From: Candidatus Methanoplasma cognatum
Lineage (GTDB): Archaea; Thermoplasmatota; Thermoplasmata; Methanomassiliicoccales; Methanomethylophilaceae
DNA: 64,000 nt
Assembly: GCA_009777615.1 (NCBI GenBank)
Contig: WRLM01000002.1
Span: 186,001-250,000, forward strand
Direction of reading: 5' to 3'
A program made the translations under genes and the position numbers. Of the stretch, positions 54,149 through 61,932 are shown piece by piece (within the stretch, counting starts at the first letter, position 1; each line of letters starts with the position of its first letter). The notes under the pieces are model-generated. The model was not told where the DNA came from, did not search any database, and saw nothing but the letters and a program-made list of their open reading frames with translations.

Positions 54149-54425
54149 ACTTATAATCAAGCATACCTATGCTGAAGATCAGGAGGACGTAACGGTTCCC
54201 GAAAGGACCGGGTTCCTTACGGGAACCGCTCGCCTGTCGTTCAGGGAATATCAAGAATAATGACGGTCCTGATACCGCCTATGACGACAGTTATCCGGAC
54301 TTTACCGGATGGTTGTCGCATAAGTATATGTCTCCTACCGGGTCGGTTCCGGGTTCGCCGGGTTTGAAGTGGTCGGCGAATCCGAACTGCCCAACTACCG
54401 GCGTCTCTCGCTATGTCAGCCTTTT
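54149..54425 (+). ncRNA. Candidate structured non-coding RNA with its own promoter
   Basis: A TATA-like CTTATAAT (54149-54156) precedes a GC-rich stretch by about 25 bases, and CTTTTT (54421-54426) could terminate it, giving an RNA of about 250 nt. Hairpins: CGGTTCCCG/CGGGAACCG (54193-54201 with 54220-54228, extended inside by AAGG/CCTT); TCAGG/CCTGA (54241-54245 with 54268-54272); ATCCGG/CCGGAT flanked by CGACA/TGTCG (about 54285-54318); and GGTTCGCCG/CGGCGAATC (about 54353-54383) extended outward by GGTTC/GAACT. A long-range helix AGGAGGAC/GTCTCCT (54181-54188 with 54330-54336) could close the 5' part. I find no RNase P or SRP signature. Confidence 0.45.
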
Positions 54426-54489
54426 TAAAACAGACTCGTGTTAACTGTAGCATAACTCGGGGACGGACACCGGCGTCCGGCCGCCAACA

Positions 54490-54497
54490 GTTTATAC
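54490..54497 (+). promoter_or_regulatory. TATA box of the ubiquitin-like operon
   Basis: GTTTATAC lies about 25 bases before the GTG chosen as the E1 start. The region from the ncRNA end (54426) to here shows no other feature. Confidence 0.55.
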
Positions 54498-54517
54498 GCA
54501 CAATGAGGGGGTACCGC

Positions 54518-55285
54518 GTGAAAGCAAGGGAATACGACGCCGACCGGTTCGACAGGATGAAAAGGATAGGCTGGCTCGACATCGAAAAGATACGGACATC
54601 CAGATGCCTGGTGGCGGGCGCGGGCGCGCTGGGGAACGAGGTCATAAAATGTATGCTGCTGGCGGGATTCGGTGACATCACCGTCGCGGATATGGACCGC
54701 ATCGTCCCGTCCAACCTCAGCAGATGCGTATTCTTCAGAGAGGCCGACGCAGGAAGGAATAAAGCGGAGGCCGTAGCGGAAAGGGCGTCCGAGCTCCACT
54801 CAGGAACAAAGATAACTCCCTTTACATCAATGATACAGGAACTGGAGGACTGGGATTTCGACATCGTGATGGGATGTCTCGACAACATATCCGCCAGACT
54901 CCACGCCAATTCCCATGCGAGATACCACAGGATACCGTACATAGACGGCGCCACGGACGGTTTCAGAGGTAAGGTACAGGTCGTGTTCGAAAGCGGGCCG
55001 TGTCTTGAATGCGGGATGAACAGCTCCCACATGAAGCTGATGGACGAAAGGTTCTCCTGCACCGGAGGAGGCACAATTTTCGTGCCTAAACTGGCGGCGG
55101 AGATAACGACAACGTCGGTGATCGCGGCCGTGCAGGTAAGGGAAGCGATGAAAATATTATCAGGTAAGAGGGAGTTGAGTATCATGAATGTCATGTACTA
55201 CGACGGGATGTCGGGAACTATGCAGTATCTCGAGATCCCGGAGGATCGTAACTGTTCGAATCACTATACGGAGGAATTGAAATGA
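54518..55285 (+). CDS. E1-like ThiF/MoeB-family adenylating enzyme
   Basis: The 255-residue protein is a minimal E1, which adenylates the C-terminal Gly of a ubiquitin-like protein. GAGALGNEV (34-42) is the nucleotide loop; ADMDRIVPSNLSRCVFF (57-73) supplies the Asp and catalytic Arg; GRNKAEA and CLDNISARLHAN follow. CLEC (162-165) is half of a zinc site. C181 (ERFSCTGGG) aligns with the crossover-loop Cys of MoeB/ThiF and is the best thioester candidate. GTG 54518 is chosen because a TATA box lies 25 bases upstream and GAGGGG 7 bases upstream; ATG 54503 is possible. It overlaps the Ubl gene by 4 bases. Confidence 0.9.
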   Translation: MKAREYDADRFDRMKRIGWLDIEKIRTSRCLVAGAGALGNEVIKCMLLAGFGDITVADMDRIVPSNLSRCVFFREADAGRNKAEAVAERASELHSGTKITPFTSMIQELEDWDFDIVMGCLDNISARLHANSHARYHRIPYIDGATDGFRGKVQVVFESGPCLECGMNSSHMKLMDERFSCTGGGTIFVPKLAAEITTTSVIAAVQVREAMKILSGKRELSIMNVMYYDGMSGTMQYLEIPEDRNCSNHYTEELK

Positions 55286-55524
55286 CCGTCAGAATTACCG
55301 TGGTCAACACGCTGAACAGCTCATCCATAAGGATGGAACTGGAGTCATATGAGTCTGTGGAAGATATAATCGACACCGCCGCTGAGTATTGGGGGAAGGA
55401 TGCCGGCGCCTATGTTCTCAGAAAAGGATCGAAACTCCTCAACAAGAGCCAGAGCATAGATGAGATAAACCTCAGAGATGACGACGTCATTGAGATGATC
55501 CCGGACCCGGAAGGCGGAAGCTGA
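55282..55524 (+). CDS. Ubiquitin-like modifier ending Gly-Gly-Ser
   Basis: The 80-residue beta-grasp protein has a ubiquitin-like order of strands and a helix (SVEDIIDTAAEYW, 25-37), followed by L-R-K-G-S-K-L-L-N (46-54) and D-D-D-V-I-E-M-I-P-D-P. It ends E-G-G-S: a Gly-Gly at 78-79 plus one extra Ser. That tail needs removal before activation, as in eukaryotic and Caldiarchaeum ubiquitin precursors, but not in MoaD or ThiS, which end in Gly-Gly. Lys 39, 48, 51 and 55 could serve in chain formation. The ATGA overlap with E1 and TGAG-ATG spacing to E2 couple the three genes. Confidence 0.88.
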   Translation: MTVRITVVNTLNSSSIRMELESYESVEDIIDTAAEYWGKDAGAYVLRKGSKLLNKSQSIDEINLRDDDVIEMIPDPEGGS

Positions 55525-55525
55525 G

Positions 55526-56011
55526 ATGGGCCTGGTAAAACCTGTGCTGATAAAGAGGATCAACAATGAGATCCTCGGCCTTAACGATCACCTGAGGATA
55601 AGGATCCCCCCGGTGCCGGAGAACGCGGGATTCCCGATCGAGATAAGCATATCGCTCAAAAACACTCCCGCAAGGATATCCAGGGACGAGATAGGCAACG
55701 ATCATGTCTTTGCCATTGTGGTGTCAGACAACTATCCGTACGAAAGGCCGAGGGCAAGGTGGATGACCCCCATATTCCATCCGAACATAATGATGCCAGG
55801 CGACGGCGGATTCGTCTGCGTGAAGACGCTTGACAACTGGTCATTCGGGTCGTCGCTCCTTTCTTTTGTTAAGGGGGTGGAACAGCTGATCTCAGACCCG
55901 AATCCGATGAACCCCTACGGCACGGACTCCTGCATGGAAGCGGCGAAGTGGTATGTCAAGAACAAGCCGAAGTTCGAAGCCAAAGTAAGGTACGGTGAGC
56001 ACGACGCCTAA
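55526..56011 (+). CDS. E2-like ubiquitin-conjugating enzyme
   Basis: The 161-residue protein has a UBC fold in the expected order: helix 1 (about 3-18), strands, then YPYERPRARWMTPIFHPNI (70-88) with the HPN tripeptide at 85-87. The catalytic Cys is C98 in GGFVCVK. W105 and DPNPMNPYG (124-132) match the region after the active site in eukaryotic E2s, and the C-terminal helix is A-A-K-W-Y-V-K-N. It would take the modifier from the E1-like protein and pass it to a substrate, perhaps without an E3, since none is nearby. True E2s are rare in archaea. Confidence 0.88.
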   Translation: MGLVKPVLIKRINNEILGLNDHLRIRIPPVPENAGFPIEISISLKNTPARISRDEIGNDHVFAIVVSDNYPYERPRARWMTPIFHPNIMMPGDGGFVCVKTLDNWSFGSSLLSFVKGVEQLISDPNPMNPYGTDSCMEAAKWYVKNKPKFEAKVRYGEHDA

Positions 56012-56504
56012 GATAATCTCCTCGGACGCGCCAGACATAGAATTCAGGACAAGGCCGGTGAAAGGCGTGTCACTTTACATCACCGAAGGGACGATAGCGT
56101 CAATGACGGACCATGCGGATGCGGGATATCTGGAAAACAAAGAGGTGATGGGCCTGCTGATAGGACACATTCTGAAAGATGAGGGCGGCATTTACGTGAG
56201 GGTAACGGATACGGCCACGTCCGGCCTGGATGCGGATGAGGCGAGCGTAAGGTTCAGCAGGGATGCCATAGAGGATCTGTTCGATTCTATCGACAAGTGC
56301 GAAGGGGATGCGGTGGTAGGATGGTATCACTCGCATCTCGGGATAGGGTGTTATCTTTCGGACATAGACATAAGGACACATACGGGCATATTCGGTAACG
56401 AGACAGGGTTTGCCGTTGTGATCGACCCGTCCGATTCCACTCTGGCAGCATTCTCATGCATAGGCGGCGAACCGCAGAAGGTCCCGATGATAATCCTGAC
56501 GTGA
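55995..56504 (+). CDS. JAMM/MPN+ metalloprotease (deubiquitinase-like)
   Basis: The 169-residue zinc protease carries the complete JAMM signature: Glu50 in NKEVMGLLIG, then H112-S-H114, Ser122 and Asp125 in HSHLGIGCYLSDID. Rpn11-like JAMM proteins remove C-terminal tails from modifier precursors and release conjugates. The obvious targets are the Gly-Gly-Ser tail of the neighbouring Ubl and its conjugates. The start is GTG 55995, overlapping E2 by 17 bases; no better start lies nearby. It ends the four-gene operon and converges on the HxlB gene. Confidence 0.9.
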   Translation: MSTTPKIISSDAPDIEFRTRPVKGVSLYITEGTIASMTDHADAGYLENKEVMGLLIGHILKDEGGIYVRVTDTATSGLDADEASVRFSRDAIEDLFDSIDKCEGDAVVGWYHSHLGIGCYLSDIDIRTHTGIFGNETGFAVVIDPSDSTLAAFSCIGGEPQKVPMIILT

Positions 56505-57032
56505 TCATACCCATATGGCATGTCTTTTCCGCATGTCCTCTTCCGTGACGTTAAGCCTTTTCATCAGCTCCGGTATTATGCAGTCGAAGAAGAAGAGCAC
56601 TGTATCCTCGAATATCGTACCGAGCGGAGCCAGTACCGGATCCATCGCATCCTTCTCGATCTTAAGGAGGATGGTGGTGTTCGATGCCGCCGCAAGCCTG
56701 CTTGTCGCCGACGACGTCAGCGACACGACGTGTGAGCCGATGCGCCTGGCGATCTCCGCCGTCTGGACGACCGACATCGTACGGCCGGTGTTCGAAACAA
56801 GTATCGTAAGGTCGTTCTTCCCGATTATCGGAGTGGTCATGTCGCCCACGAAATGGACCTTCAATCCGATCTGGACCATCCTGACCGAGAACAGCTGTCC
56901 GATGAGGCCGGACCTGCCGGAGCCGTAGACGAATATCTTCTCCTTTGAAATGATAAGATCGATAAGGGTATCCCAGTCCTCTCCGGGTATCGAATACACC
57001 ACGGCTTTGCAGCGTTCTTTCAGGTAATCCAT
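56505..57032 (-). CDS. hxlB: 6-phospho-3-hexuloisomerase (SIS domain)
   Basis: The 175-residue SIS-domain isomerase interconverts 3-hexulose-6-phosphate and fructose-6-phosphate, part of the ribulose monophosphate route that archaea use to make pentoses. YGSGRSGLIGQLFSVRMVQIG and SNTGRTMSVV are the sugar-phosphate loops; the final R-K-R-H-A region is typical. ATG 57032 follows AGGA by 4 bases. The synthase partner HxlA is not in this window. Confidence 0.88.
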   Translation of the reverse strand: MDYLKERCKAVVYSIPGEDWDTLIDLIISKEKIFVYGSGRSGLIGQLFSVRMVQIGLKVHFVGDMTTPIIGKNDLTILVSNTGRTMSVVQTAEIARRIGSHVVSLTSSATSRLAAASNTTILLKIEKDAMDPVLAPLGTIFEDTVLFFFDCIIPELMKRLNVTEEDMRKRHAIWV

Positions 57033-57048
57033 CGTTTCCTGCAAGGTC

Positions 57049-58089
57049 TCATTCCTCTGCGGCAACGGCCATTTCCGCTTTTCTCTTTTCCTTCAGCGCC
57101 CTGGCGACCCTTTTGCTCAAGACCCTCTCGTTGATGATCCTCATGTACATGGCGTCATGTTCCAGCAGAGGCGATGCGGATATTATCGTCGCTTCCGGCT
57201 TGAGGTCGCAGAGCGCCTCCGCCAGAGGCTCGAACCTCAGGTCCCCCTTCTTTATCGGAGTAAGCCTTTTTTCGTTCCCGTCGCTGTATTCGACGCCGGC
57301 GAAGGCCGTGTGGATCATGTCCTTGCAATATGGTTCGACCTGCTGCAGAAGCTCAAGGAAGTCCTCCGATTCCATCAGAGAGCCGTTGGTCCTCGAATGG
57401 TGGTGGGGGAAGTTGATCACCGGAACGACCCCGTCAATGGAGTCGCAGAGGTCCAGCACCTGGTCCAGCGAGCCGTATACCGATTGATGGCCGGTTATCT
57501 CCACGCCGAGTTTCGGCCTGATCCTGTTGTCTTTCCACCAATCCATTATCGCCGCGACGTTCTCTTCGATGTTGGCATCTATCTCCTCTTCGGGAAGCTT
57601 TCCCGTGTAAAGGCCCAGGTTGGTGACCACGACATCTCCGTCAAGGGCGTTCACGATGGTCGCCGCCCTTCTTATGCTGTCGATGCACGATCCGGTCAGC
57701 TCGTTGTTCGAACCCAGGTCCATATAGTATGGGGTGTGCAGCGATATGTTAACGTCCAGTCTCTTTGCTATGTTCCCGATGCCGTAAAGTTCGCCGAAAT
57801 TGTTGGTTATTCCTGACGACATATAGATGAGGCCGTCTTCTTCCTCTATGACGGTCTCCGGATCGGATATCAGCTCACCCCCCCTCTCCAGCTCTATGAC
57901 AAAGCCGTCTGTGACATCTCTGATCCTGATGCCCACTTCCTCCTCGTTCGGATATCTTCCGTACACACCCGCCCTCACCATCTGGATCCCGAGAGCGTTA
58001 AGGCTCAGGTTGTGCACGTCCTCTATCCCGTCTTTCAGTGTTCGCCCTTTACAGGACAATGGTATTCCGGCCGGTCCGAATCTTATCAG
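57049..58089 (-). CDS. AP endonuclease family 2 TIM-barrel protein, probable CTG start
   Basis: This Endonuclease IV/xylose-isomerase-like barrel is usually described as a deoxyribonuclease IV-like protein of archaea. HTPYYMDL, LGVEITGHQS and INFPHHHSR include likely metal ligands. The conserved N-terminus (IRFGPAGIPLSCKGRT) is coded upstream of the first ordinary start, TTG 58059, which would cut it off. CTG 58089-58087 lies four bases after GGTGA, as for other genes here, and gives 346 residues. TATTTAATA-type sequence near 58126-58133 is a likely TATA box. It is followed after 16 bases by hxlB. Confidence 0.82.
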   Translation of the reverse strand: MIRFGPAGIPLSCKGRTLKDGIEDVHNLSLNALGIQMVRAGVYGRYPNEEEVGIRIRDVTDGFVIELERGGELISDPETVIEEEDGLIYMSSGITNNFGELYGIGNIAKRLDVNISLHTPYYMDLGSNNELTGSCIDSIRRAATIVNALDGDVVVTNLGLYTGKLPEEEIDANIEENVAAIMDWWKDNRIRPKLGVEITGHQSVYGSLDQVLDLCDSIDGVVPVINFPHHHSRTNGSLMESEDFLELLQQVEPYCKDMIHTAFAGVEYSDGNEKRLTPIKKGDLRFEPLAEALCDLKPEATIISASPLLEHDAMYMRIINERVLSKRVARALKEKRKAEMAVAAEE

Positions 58090-58236
58090 GGTATCACCAA
58101 CTGCGACATGTGAATGCTGGAGACTATTAAATAGGTGCGCACACGAATGTTCTTCCTATAATAAAAAGAAAAGCCAAGATAGTTTTATAAACAACCTCCC
58201 CATACGACGGTTACCCAATGTCGGGAGAGTCAGAAA

Positions 58237-58599
58237 ATGAGTGAAAGCTTCAAAACGAATCCCTACCTCATTGCCTTGATATCAGACCTCAAGGCAAAGA
58301 CGAGGGAGAACGGAGCTGCCATCTGGCGAGACATAGCGCTTAGGCTTGAGAAACCGAAAAGGAACTGGGCCGAAGCAAACCTCAGCAAACTTGAAAGGTA
58401 TGCGAAGGACGGGGACACTGTGATCGTCCCCGGAAAAGTTCTCGCCGCAGGCAGCGTAACAAAGAAGATGACAGTGGCAGCATACAGTTTCTCGGATGCC
58501 GCAGCGGCGGGCATAACCGCCGCCGGAGGAAGGACGTTGACAATAAGGGAGCTCATGGAAACCAATCCAGAGGGTTCCAATGTGAGGATCATGAGGTGA
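58237..58599 (+). CDS. rpl18e: 50S ribosomal protein L18e
   Basis: A 120-residue L18e, first of the L18e-L13-S9-RpoN operon conserved across archaea. The core AKDGDTVIVPGKVLAAG is typical of the family. Confidence 0.95.
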   Translation: MSESFKTNPYLIALISDLKAKTRENGAAIWRDIALRLEKPKRNWAEANLSKLERYAKDGDTVIVPGKVLAAGSVTKKMTVAAYSFSDAAAAGITAAGGRTLTIRELMETNPEGSNVRIMR

Positions 58600-58604
58600 T
58601 ATGA

Positions 58605-59030
58605 ATGGTTACGGTCATTGATGCAAAAGGACTGATCCACGGCAGGCTTGCCAGCAATGTCGCCGAAATGATCATGGGCGGGGAAGAGGTAGTGATCCTC
58701 AATGCGGAAGCAATTGTGATAACGGGTCGGAAAGAGATCGTATTCGCCGACTTCAAAGCAAAGGTCGACCGCGGAGACACCACGAAGAGGAAAGGACCCT
58801 TCTATCCCCGCAGGGCGGATCTGCTTTTCAAGCGCTGCGTCAGAGGTATGATACCTTGGAAGACGAGCAGCGGAAGGGACGCATACAGGAGGCTCCACGT
58901 GTTCGTGGGGACGCCTAAGCAGTTCGAATCATGCGACAAACTGAGGCCCGAAGAGGCAGACAGAGAGATCACCGGCAAATACACAACCCTGGGAGCCGTC
59001 TCAAAATTCCTGGGATCCAACGTGAGATGA
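58605..59030 (+). CDS. rplM: 50S ribosomal protein L13
   Basis: A 141-residue L13. KRKGPFYPRRADLLFKRCVRGMIPWK in outline marks the central region, with RGMIPWK the key part. GGTGATATGA precedes the ATG. Confidence 0.95.
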   Translation: MVTVIDAKGLIHGRLASNVAEMIMGGEEVVILNAEAIVITGRKEIVFADFKAKVDRGDTTKRKGPFYPRRADLLFKRCVRGMIPWKTSSGRDAYRRLHVFVGTPKQFESCDKLRPEEADREITGKYTTLGAVSKFLGSNVR

Positions 59031-59034
59031 TCTC

Positions 59035-59433
59035 ATGGAGCACGTAAATACAAGCGGAAAAAGAAAGACTGCGATCGCGAGAGCGACCGTCAAAGAGGGT
59101 ACCGGCAGGGTGACGATCAACAAAGTGCCTCTGGAAACATACGGCCCGGAACTGGCAAGACTCAAGATCCAGGAGCCTCTGGGTCTTGTGCCCGAGAAGG
59201 CGTCCGGAGTGGACATAGCGGTGCTTGTCAACGGAGGAGGAGTGATGGGTCAGGCCGCAGCGGCAAGGACCGCGATAGCGAGAGGCCTGGTCGACTTCTA
59301 CAAAGACGAAGAGATGGAAGCGGTGTTCAGAGCGTACGACAGAACGCTCATCATCAACGATGACAGAAGGAAGCTTCCCAAGAACCCCCTCGGACACGGC
59401 GCCCGCGCCAAGAAGCAGAAGTCATATCGTTAA
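59035..59433 (+). CDS. rpsI: 30S ribosomal protein S9
   Basis: A 132-residue S9 starting SGKRKTAIARA and ending in the basic tail H-G-A-R-A-K-K-Q-K-S-Y-R that reaches the P site. Confidence 0.96.
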   Translation: MEHVNTSGKRKTAIARATVKEGTGRVTINKVPLETYGPELARLKIQEPLGLVPEKASGVDIAVLVNGGGVMGQAAAARTAIARGLVDFYKDEEMEAVFRAYDRTLIINDDRRKLPKNPLGHGARAKKQKSYR

Positions 59434-59442
59434 GGTGATATC

Positions 59443-59634
59443 ATGATAATACCGGTGAGATGTTTCACATGCGGAAAGGTGGTCGGAAGCGCGTACCCCG
59501 AGTATGTCAAGCGCGTAGGCATGGGAGAGAACCCCAAGGATGTCCTGAACAGCCTCGGGTTCGAGAGATACTGCTGCCGCAGGATGATCGTATCCCATGC
59601 GGACCTCATCGGAGAGATAGCGCCTCTCGGATAA
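59443..59634 (+). CDS. rpoN: RNA polymerase subunit N (Rpb10 homologue)
   Basis: A 63-residue zinc-binding subunit. C-F-T-C-G near the N-terminus and R-Y-C-C-R-R-M form the atypical zinc site. GGTGA lies 4 bases before ATG. Confidence 0.96.
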   Translation: MIIPVRCFTCGKVVGSAYPEYVKRVGMGENPKDVLNSLGFERYCCRRMIVSHADLIGEIAPLG

Positions 59635-59656
59635 ACCATTTAACAAAACCAATTAA

Positions 59657-59729
59657 GGGCCCGTGGGGTAGCTTGGTATCCTTGTAGCTTGGGGTGCTAT
59701 TGACTCCAGTTCAAATCTGGGCGGGCCCA
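59657..59729 (+). tRNA. tRNA-Pro (anticodon GGG)
   Basis: Acceptor arms GGGCCCG/CGGGCCC with discriminator A. The anticodon loop TTGGGGT gives GGG. T loop TTCAAAT is intact. It follows rpoN by 22 bases and may be part of the same transcript. Confidence 0.95.
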
Positions 59730-59927
59730 CCTTACTCTATATCCAGCACATCAATTTTGAAATCCAATAACATCTTTGACCGTCGTTTTCGGCATTCGTT
59801 TTTCTGTTATTGAACGCTCTATCTCATTACTTTAACTTTTTAATTTTTAGAACACCTGCTACAAATAATGGCTAGCATTTAGAAAAGTATGAAGTTAAGG
59901 TTTGTGTTAAGAAGTTTAGAATCGCCA

Positions 59928-60932
59928 TCACTCCATGGCGACATTGAATGAAGTTTCGGCAATGAGCTTGCAGTACTCTGACAGCCTTTTCGCGCTGAAC
60001 AGCACCAAGTCTCTGGGAGTTATTGACAGACAGTCTGTCAACACGGCCGTTTTCGAGGCTTTGCAGGTCATCTCCATTATCAGATCGGATTCCTTTACCA
60101 TCTTCTCGGCCAGTTCCATATCTTTGTCGACCCAGCTTTTCACAGCGTTCGTCAGGAGTTCTATGGCCTTCATTCCGTAGTCGTACGTATCCCGGTCTAT
60201 CTTGGTGAAGGTGCAGTCATTTTCTGACATTTTCATGAGGTATTTAGACACCACAATTATATGATCGCCTATTACCTCCAAGATCCTGGTCAGAGAAAGG
60301 CAGGCGGTCAGCTCAGGCAGCGGGAGACCCAATCTGCTGGAAGTCGAAAGACTCTTCTGACATATGTTGCACTGCCTGGCTATAAGCCAGTAGATCCTGT
60401 CTATCTCCACGTCTCTGGATTTCATGTCCGCTATGATATCGAGGTTGCCGGTGTAGGCGGCCTCGTACATATCATGTATCATCCCTTTGATCAACAGCTT
60501 CATCCTTTCAATTGTTTTCTTCGGCTCTATGGCTTTGTGTTCCAAGAGGTCCGAGATAAGCACATGCGTATCGTCAGCTTCGACTATCTCAAGACCGATG
60601 GCGGTCTGTACGAAGTTGGCGATCGCACCTGATACTGCACTCGGAATAGGATGCTCCGTTGTGATCAACATAGATGTATGTCCCGCGATATATGCGCCTA
60701 TAAGCTGCCTGTTCAGGAATCCGCGGTCTTTGATCTTCGTAGCATCGATTGTCTTTGTGCAGCGCTTGGGTACCGGGGCATTGCCCTTGGGATACAATGT
60801 CAAGCTGCCGTCCGGTTGCGACTGAACACCTACTGTATCGTTTTTGTTCAGCCCAACCGAATTTGCCCATTCTTTCGGAAGGGTTATCATGAATGACGAC
60901 CCTCCCGTTATCTGTACACGCCTTACGTCCAT
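59928..60932 (-). CDS. AbrB-PhoU fusion phosphate-signalling regulator
   Basis: The 334-residue protein has an N-terminal AbrB/SpoVT-type domain (RRVQITGGSSFMITLPKEW ... LNKNDTV, 4-45) fused to two PhoU helical bundles (EVIGDHIIVVSKYLM and KRLSEYCKLIAE are the metal-binding repeats). Archaeal proteins of this type control phosphate uptake genes. A perfect palindrome lies 13 bases upstream of the ATG, and the AbrB domain may bind it. No pst transporter genes are in this window. Confidence 0.87.
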   Translation of the reverse strand: MDVRRVQITGGSSFMITLPKEWANSVGLNKNDTVGVQSQPDGSLTLYPKGNAPVPKRCTKTIDATKIKDRGFLNRQLIGAYIAGHTSMLITTEHPIPSAVSGAIANFVQTAIGLEIVEADDTHVLISDLLEHKAIEPKKTIERMKLLIKGMIHDMYEAAYTGNLDIIADMKSRDVEIDRIYWLIARQCNICQKSLSTSSRLGLPLPELTACLSLTRILEVIGDHIIVVSKYLMKMSENDCTFTKIDRDTYDYGMKAIELLTNAVKSWVDKDMELAEKMVKESDLIMEMTCKASKTAVLTDCLSITPRDLVLFSAKRLSEYCKLIAETSFNVAME

Positions 60933-60944
60933 GGTTCTACATTA

Positions 60945-60956
60945 TGTACATGTACA
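60945..60956. promoter_or_regulatory. Palindromic operator upstream of the PhoU gene
   Basis: TGTACATGTACA is a perfect 12-bp palindrome between the PhoU-gene ATG (60932) and an AT-rich TATA region (about 60957-60985). It would overlap the transcription start and suits autoregulation by the AbrB domain. Confidence 0.6.
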
Positions 60957-61398
60957 ATATAATAATATCTATATCTACAAACTATAAAATATAGGTAATA
61001 TATATTTAAATCCTGTAATTCTTTTTACTTGAAAGGAGGACATACACAGACAAAAACGAAAATAATTAGTAATATATTGTGAAGATATTCTTGAATATAA
61101 CGGGGTATGCTGGCTAAAATATGGAGTATGCAAGTTGATACAATGGGCATGATTTTGTGCCCCAGGTAGGTTTTATTAAATATGGAGGTTTTTCTAGAGA
61201 ATCTATCTATAAATGATGATTTAAGGGCGACGTATACGCTGTAGAGTGGTATTTTTCACTATTGGAGGCTATATATGGATTATGTATCAAACAGGCACTA
61301 AATATACCAAATGAATACAGAATGAAGTATAGAGGAACAGTAAGACGACCGCACCGGGCAGAGATCTGCTCTATAGTATGAAACAATGGTCAAGTAGG
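60957..61398. other. AT-rich intergenic region without a supported gene
   Basis: Around 440 bases of markedly AT-rich sequence with scattered TATA-like runs (for example AATATATATTTAAA near 60999). Only very short frames exist. A GAAAGGAGGACATAC near 61030 resembles a Shine-Dalgarno but no ORF follows. It may be remnant sequence or a regulatory spacer. Confidence 0.4.
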
Positions 61399-61425
61399 GA
61401 GCGGGCCCATCCGGATTCGAACCAA
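61399..61425 (-). pseudogene. tRNA-Pro-like 3' fragment
   Basis: The + strand segment 61399-61423 matches 61931-61955 (3' part of tRNA-Pro(TGG)) with three differences in 25 bases, covering T loop, T stem and the acceptor 3' strand. Read on the minus strand it gives TTCGAATCCGGA then TGGGCCC. No matching GGGCCCA acceptor 5' strand is found in the 100 bases where the rest should lie, so I call it a fragment. Confidence 0.55.
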
Positions 61426-61515
61426 AGCCAACGGCGCACCCGAGCCGCGACGACGCCGTGCTGCAGTCAGCAAGTCTCGTTCTGCCTGATCTCCCTGAGG
61501 GCTATGCGCCTGATA

Positions 61516-61833
61516 TCAAACTTCGTAGACGAGTCTTCTGTCGCGTAACATCTCTTTCATGAAGTTTTCTTTGATGTGCGGATCTTCGGTGATGATATCC
61601 ACTCCGGTTCCGAGAGCTTCCTCAAGATCATTCATAAGGCCGCCCAGCCCCATCAGGCTGCGGATGCGCCCCGGCATGATGTAGAAGTCATAGTCGCTTT
61701 CCTCGCCATTATCTCCGCGGGCTCTTGAACCGAACAGATATATTCTTTCAACTCCCCGTTTTTCAGCTATGGGTGCAACTATATCGCACAATTCTTCAAA
61801 TGTGAGATTACATTTTGTCTCTGCTGAACCCAT
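61516..61833 (-). CDS. MNT-type nucleotidyltransferase
   Basis: This 105-residue protein has the minimal nucleotidyltransferase signature LFGSRARGDNGEESDYDF with both metal-binding Asp. Such MNT proteins usually act as antitoxins paired with HEPN toxins by AMPylating them; no HEPN gene is adjacent. ATG 61833 is chosen because TTATAAAA near 61870 (minus strand) gives a short leader; a longer open frame runs back into tRNA-Pro and is not real. It lies between the tRNA fragment and tRNA-Pro(TGG). Confidence 0.8.
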   Translation of the reverse strand: MGSAETKCNLTFEELCDIVAPIAEKRGVERIYLFGSRARGDNGEESDYDFYIMPGRIRSLMGLGGLMNDLEEALGTGVDIITEDPHIKENFMKEMLRDRRLVYEV

Positions 61834-61932
61834 GCAGAACATATCGGCTGAATACTCTATAACGGTTTTTATAACAAGGATCCGTAACAGCATGCATTCC
61901 TGACAAGTGTTTTGAGCAAGGACTGGCGGGAG

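Noticed and set aside
54149-54426. Assignment of the structured region to RNase P RNA or SRP RNA
   Set aside because: I found neither the RNase P GAGGAAAGUCC-type core nor the SRP helix 8 motif, and the multi-hairpin layout does not fit the SRP rod.
54241-55194. 317-codon minus-strand frame across the E1 gene
   Set aside because: It is antisense to a clear ThiF-type gene with complete motifs and has no family features of its own.
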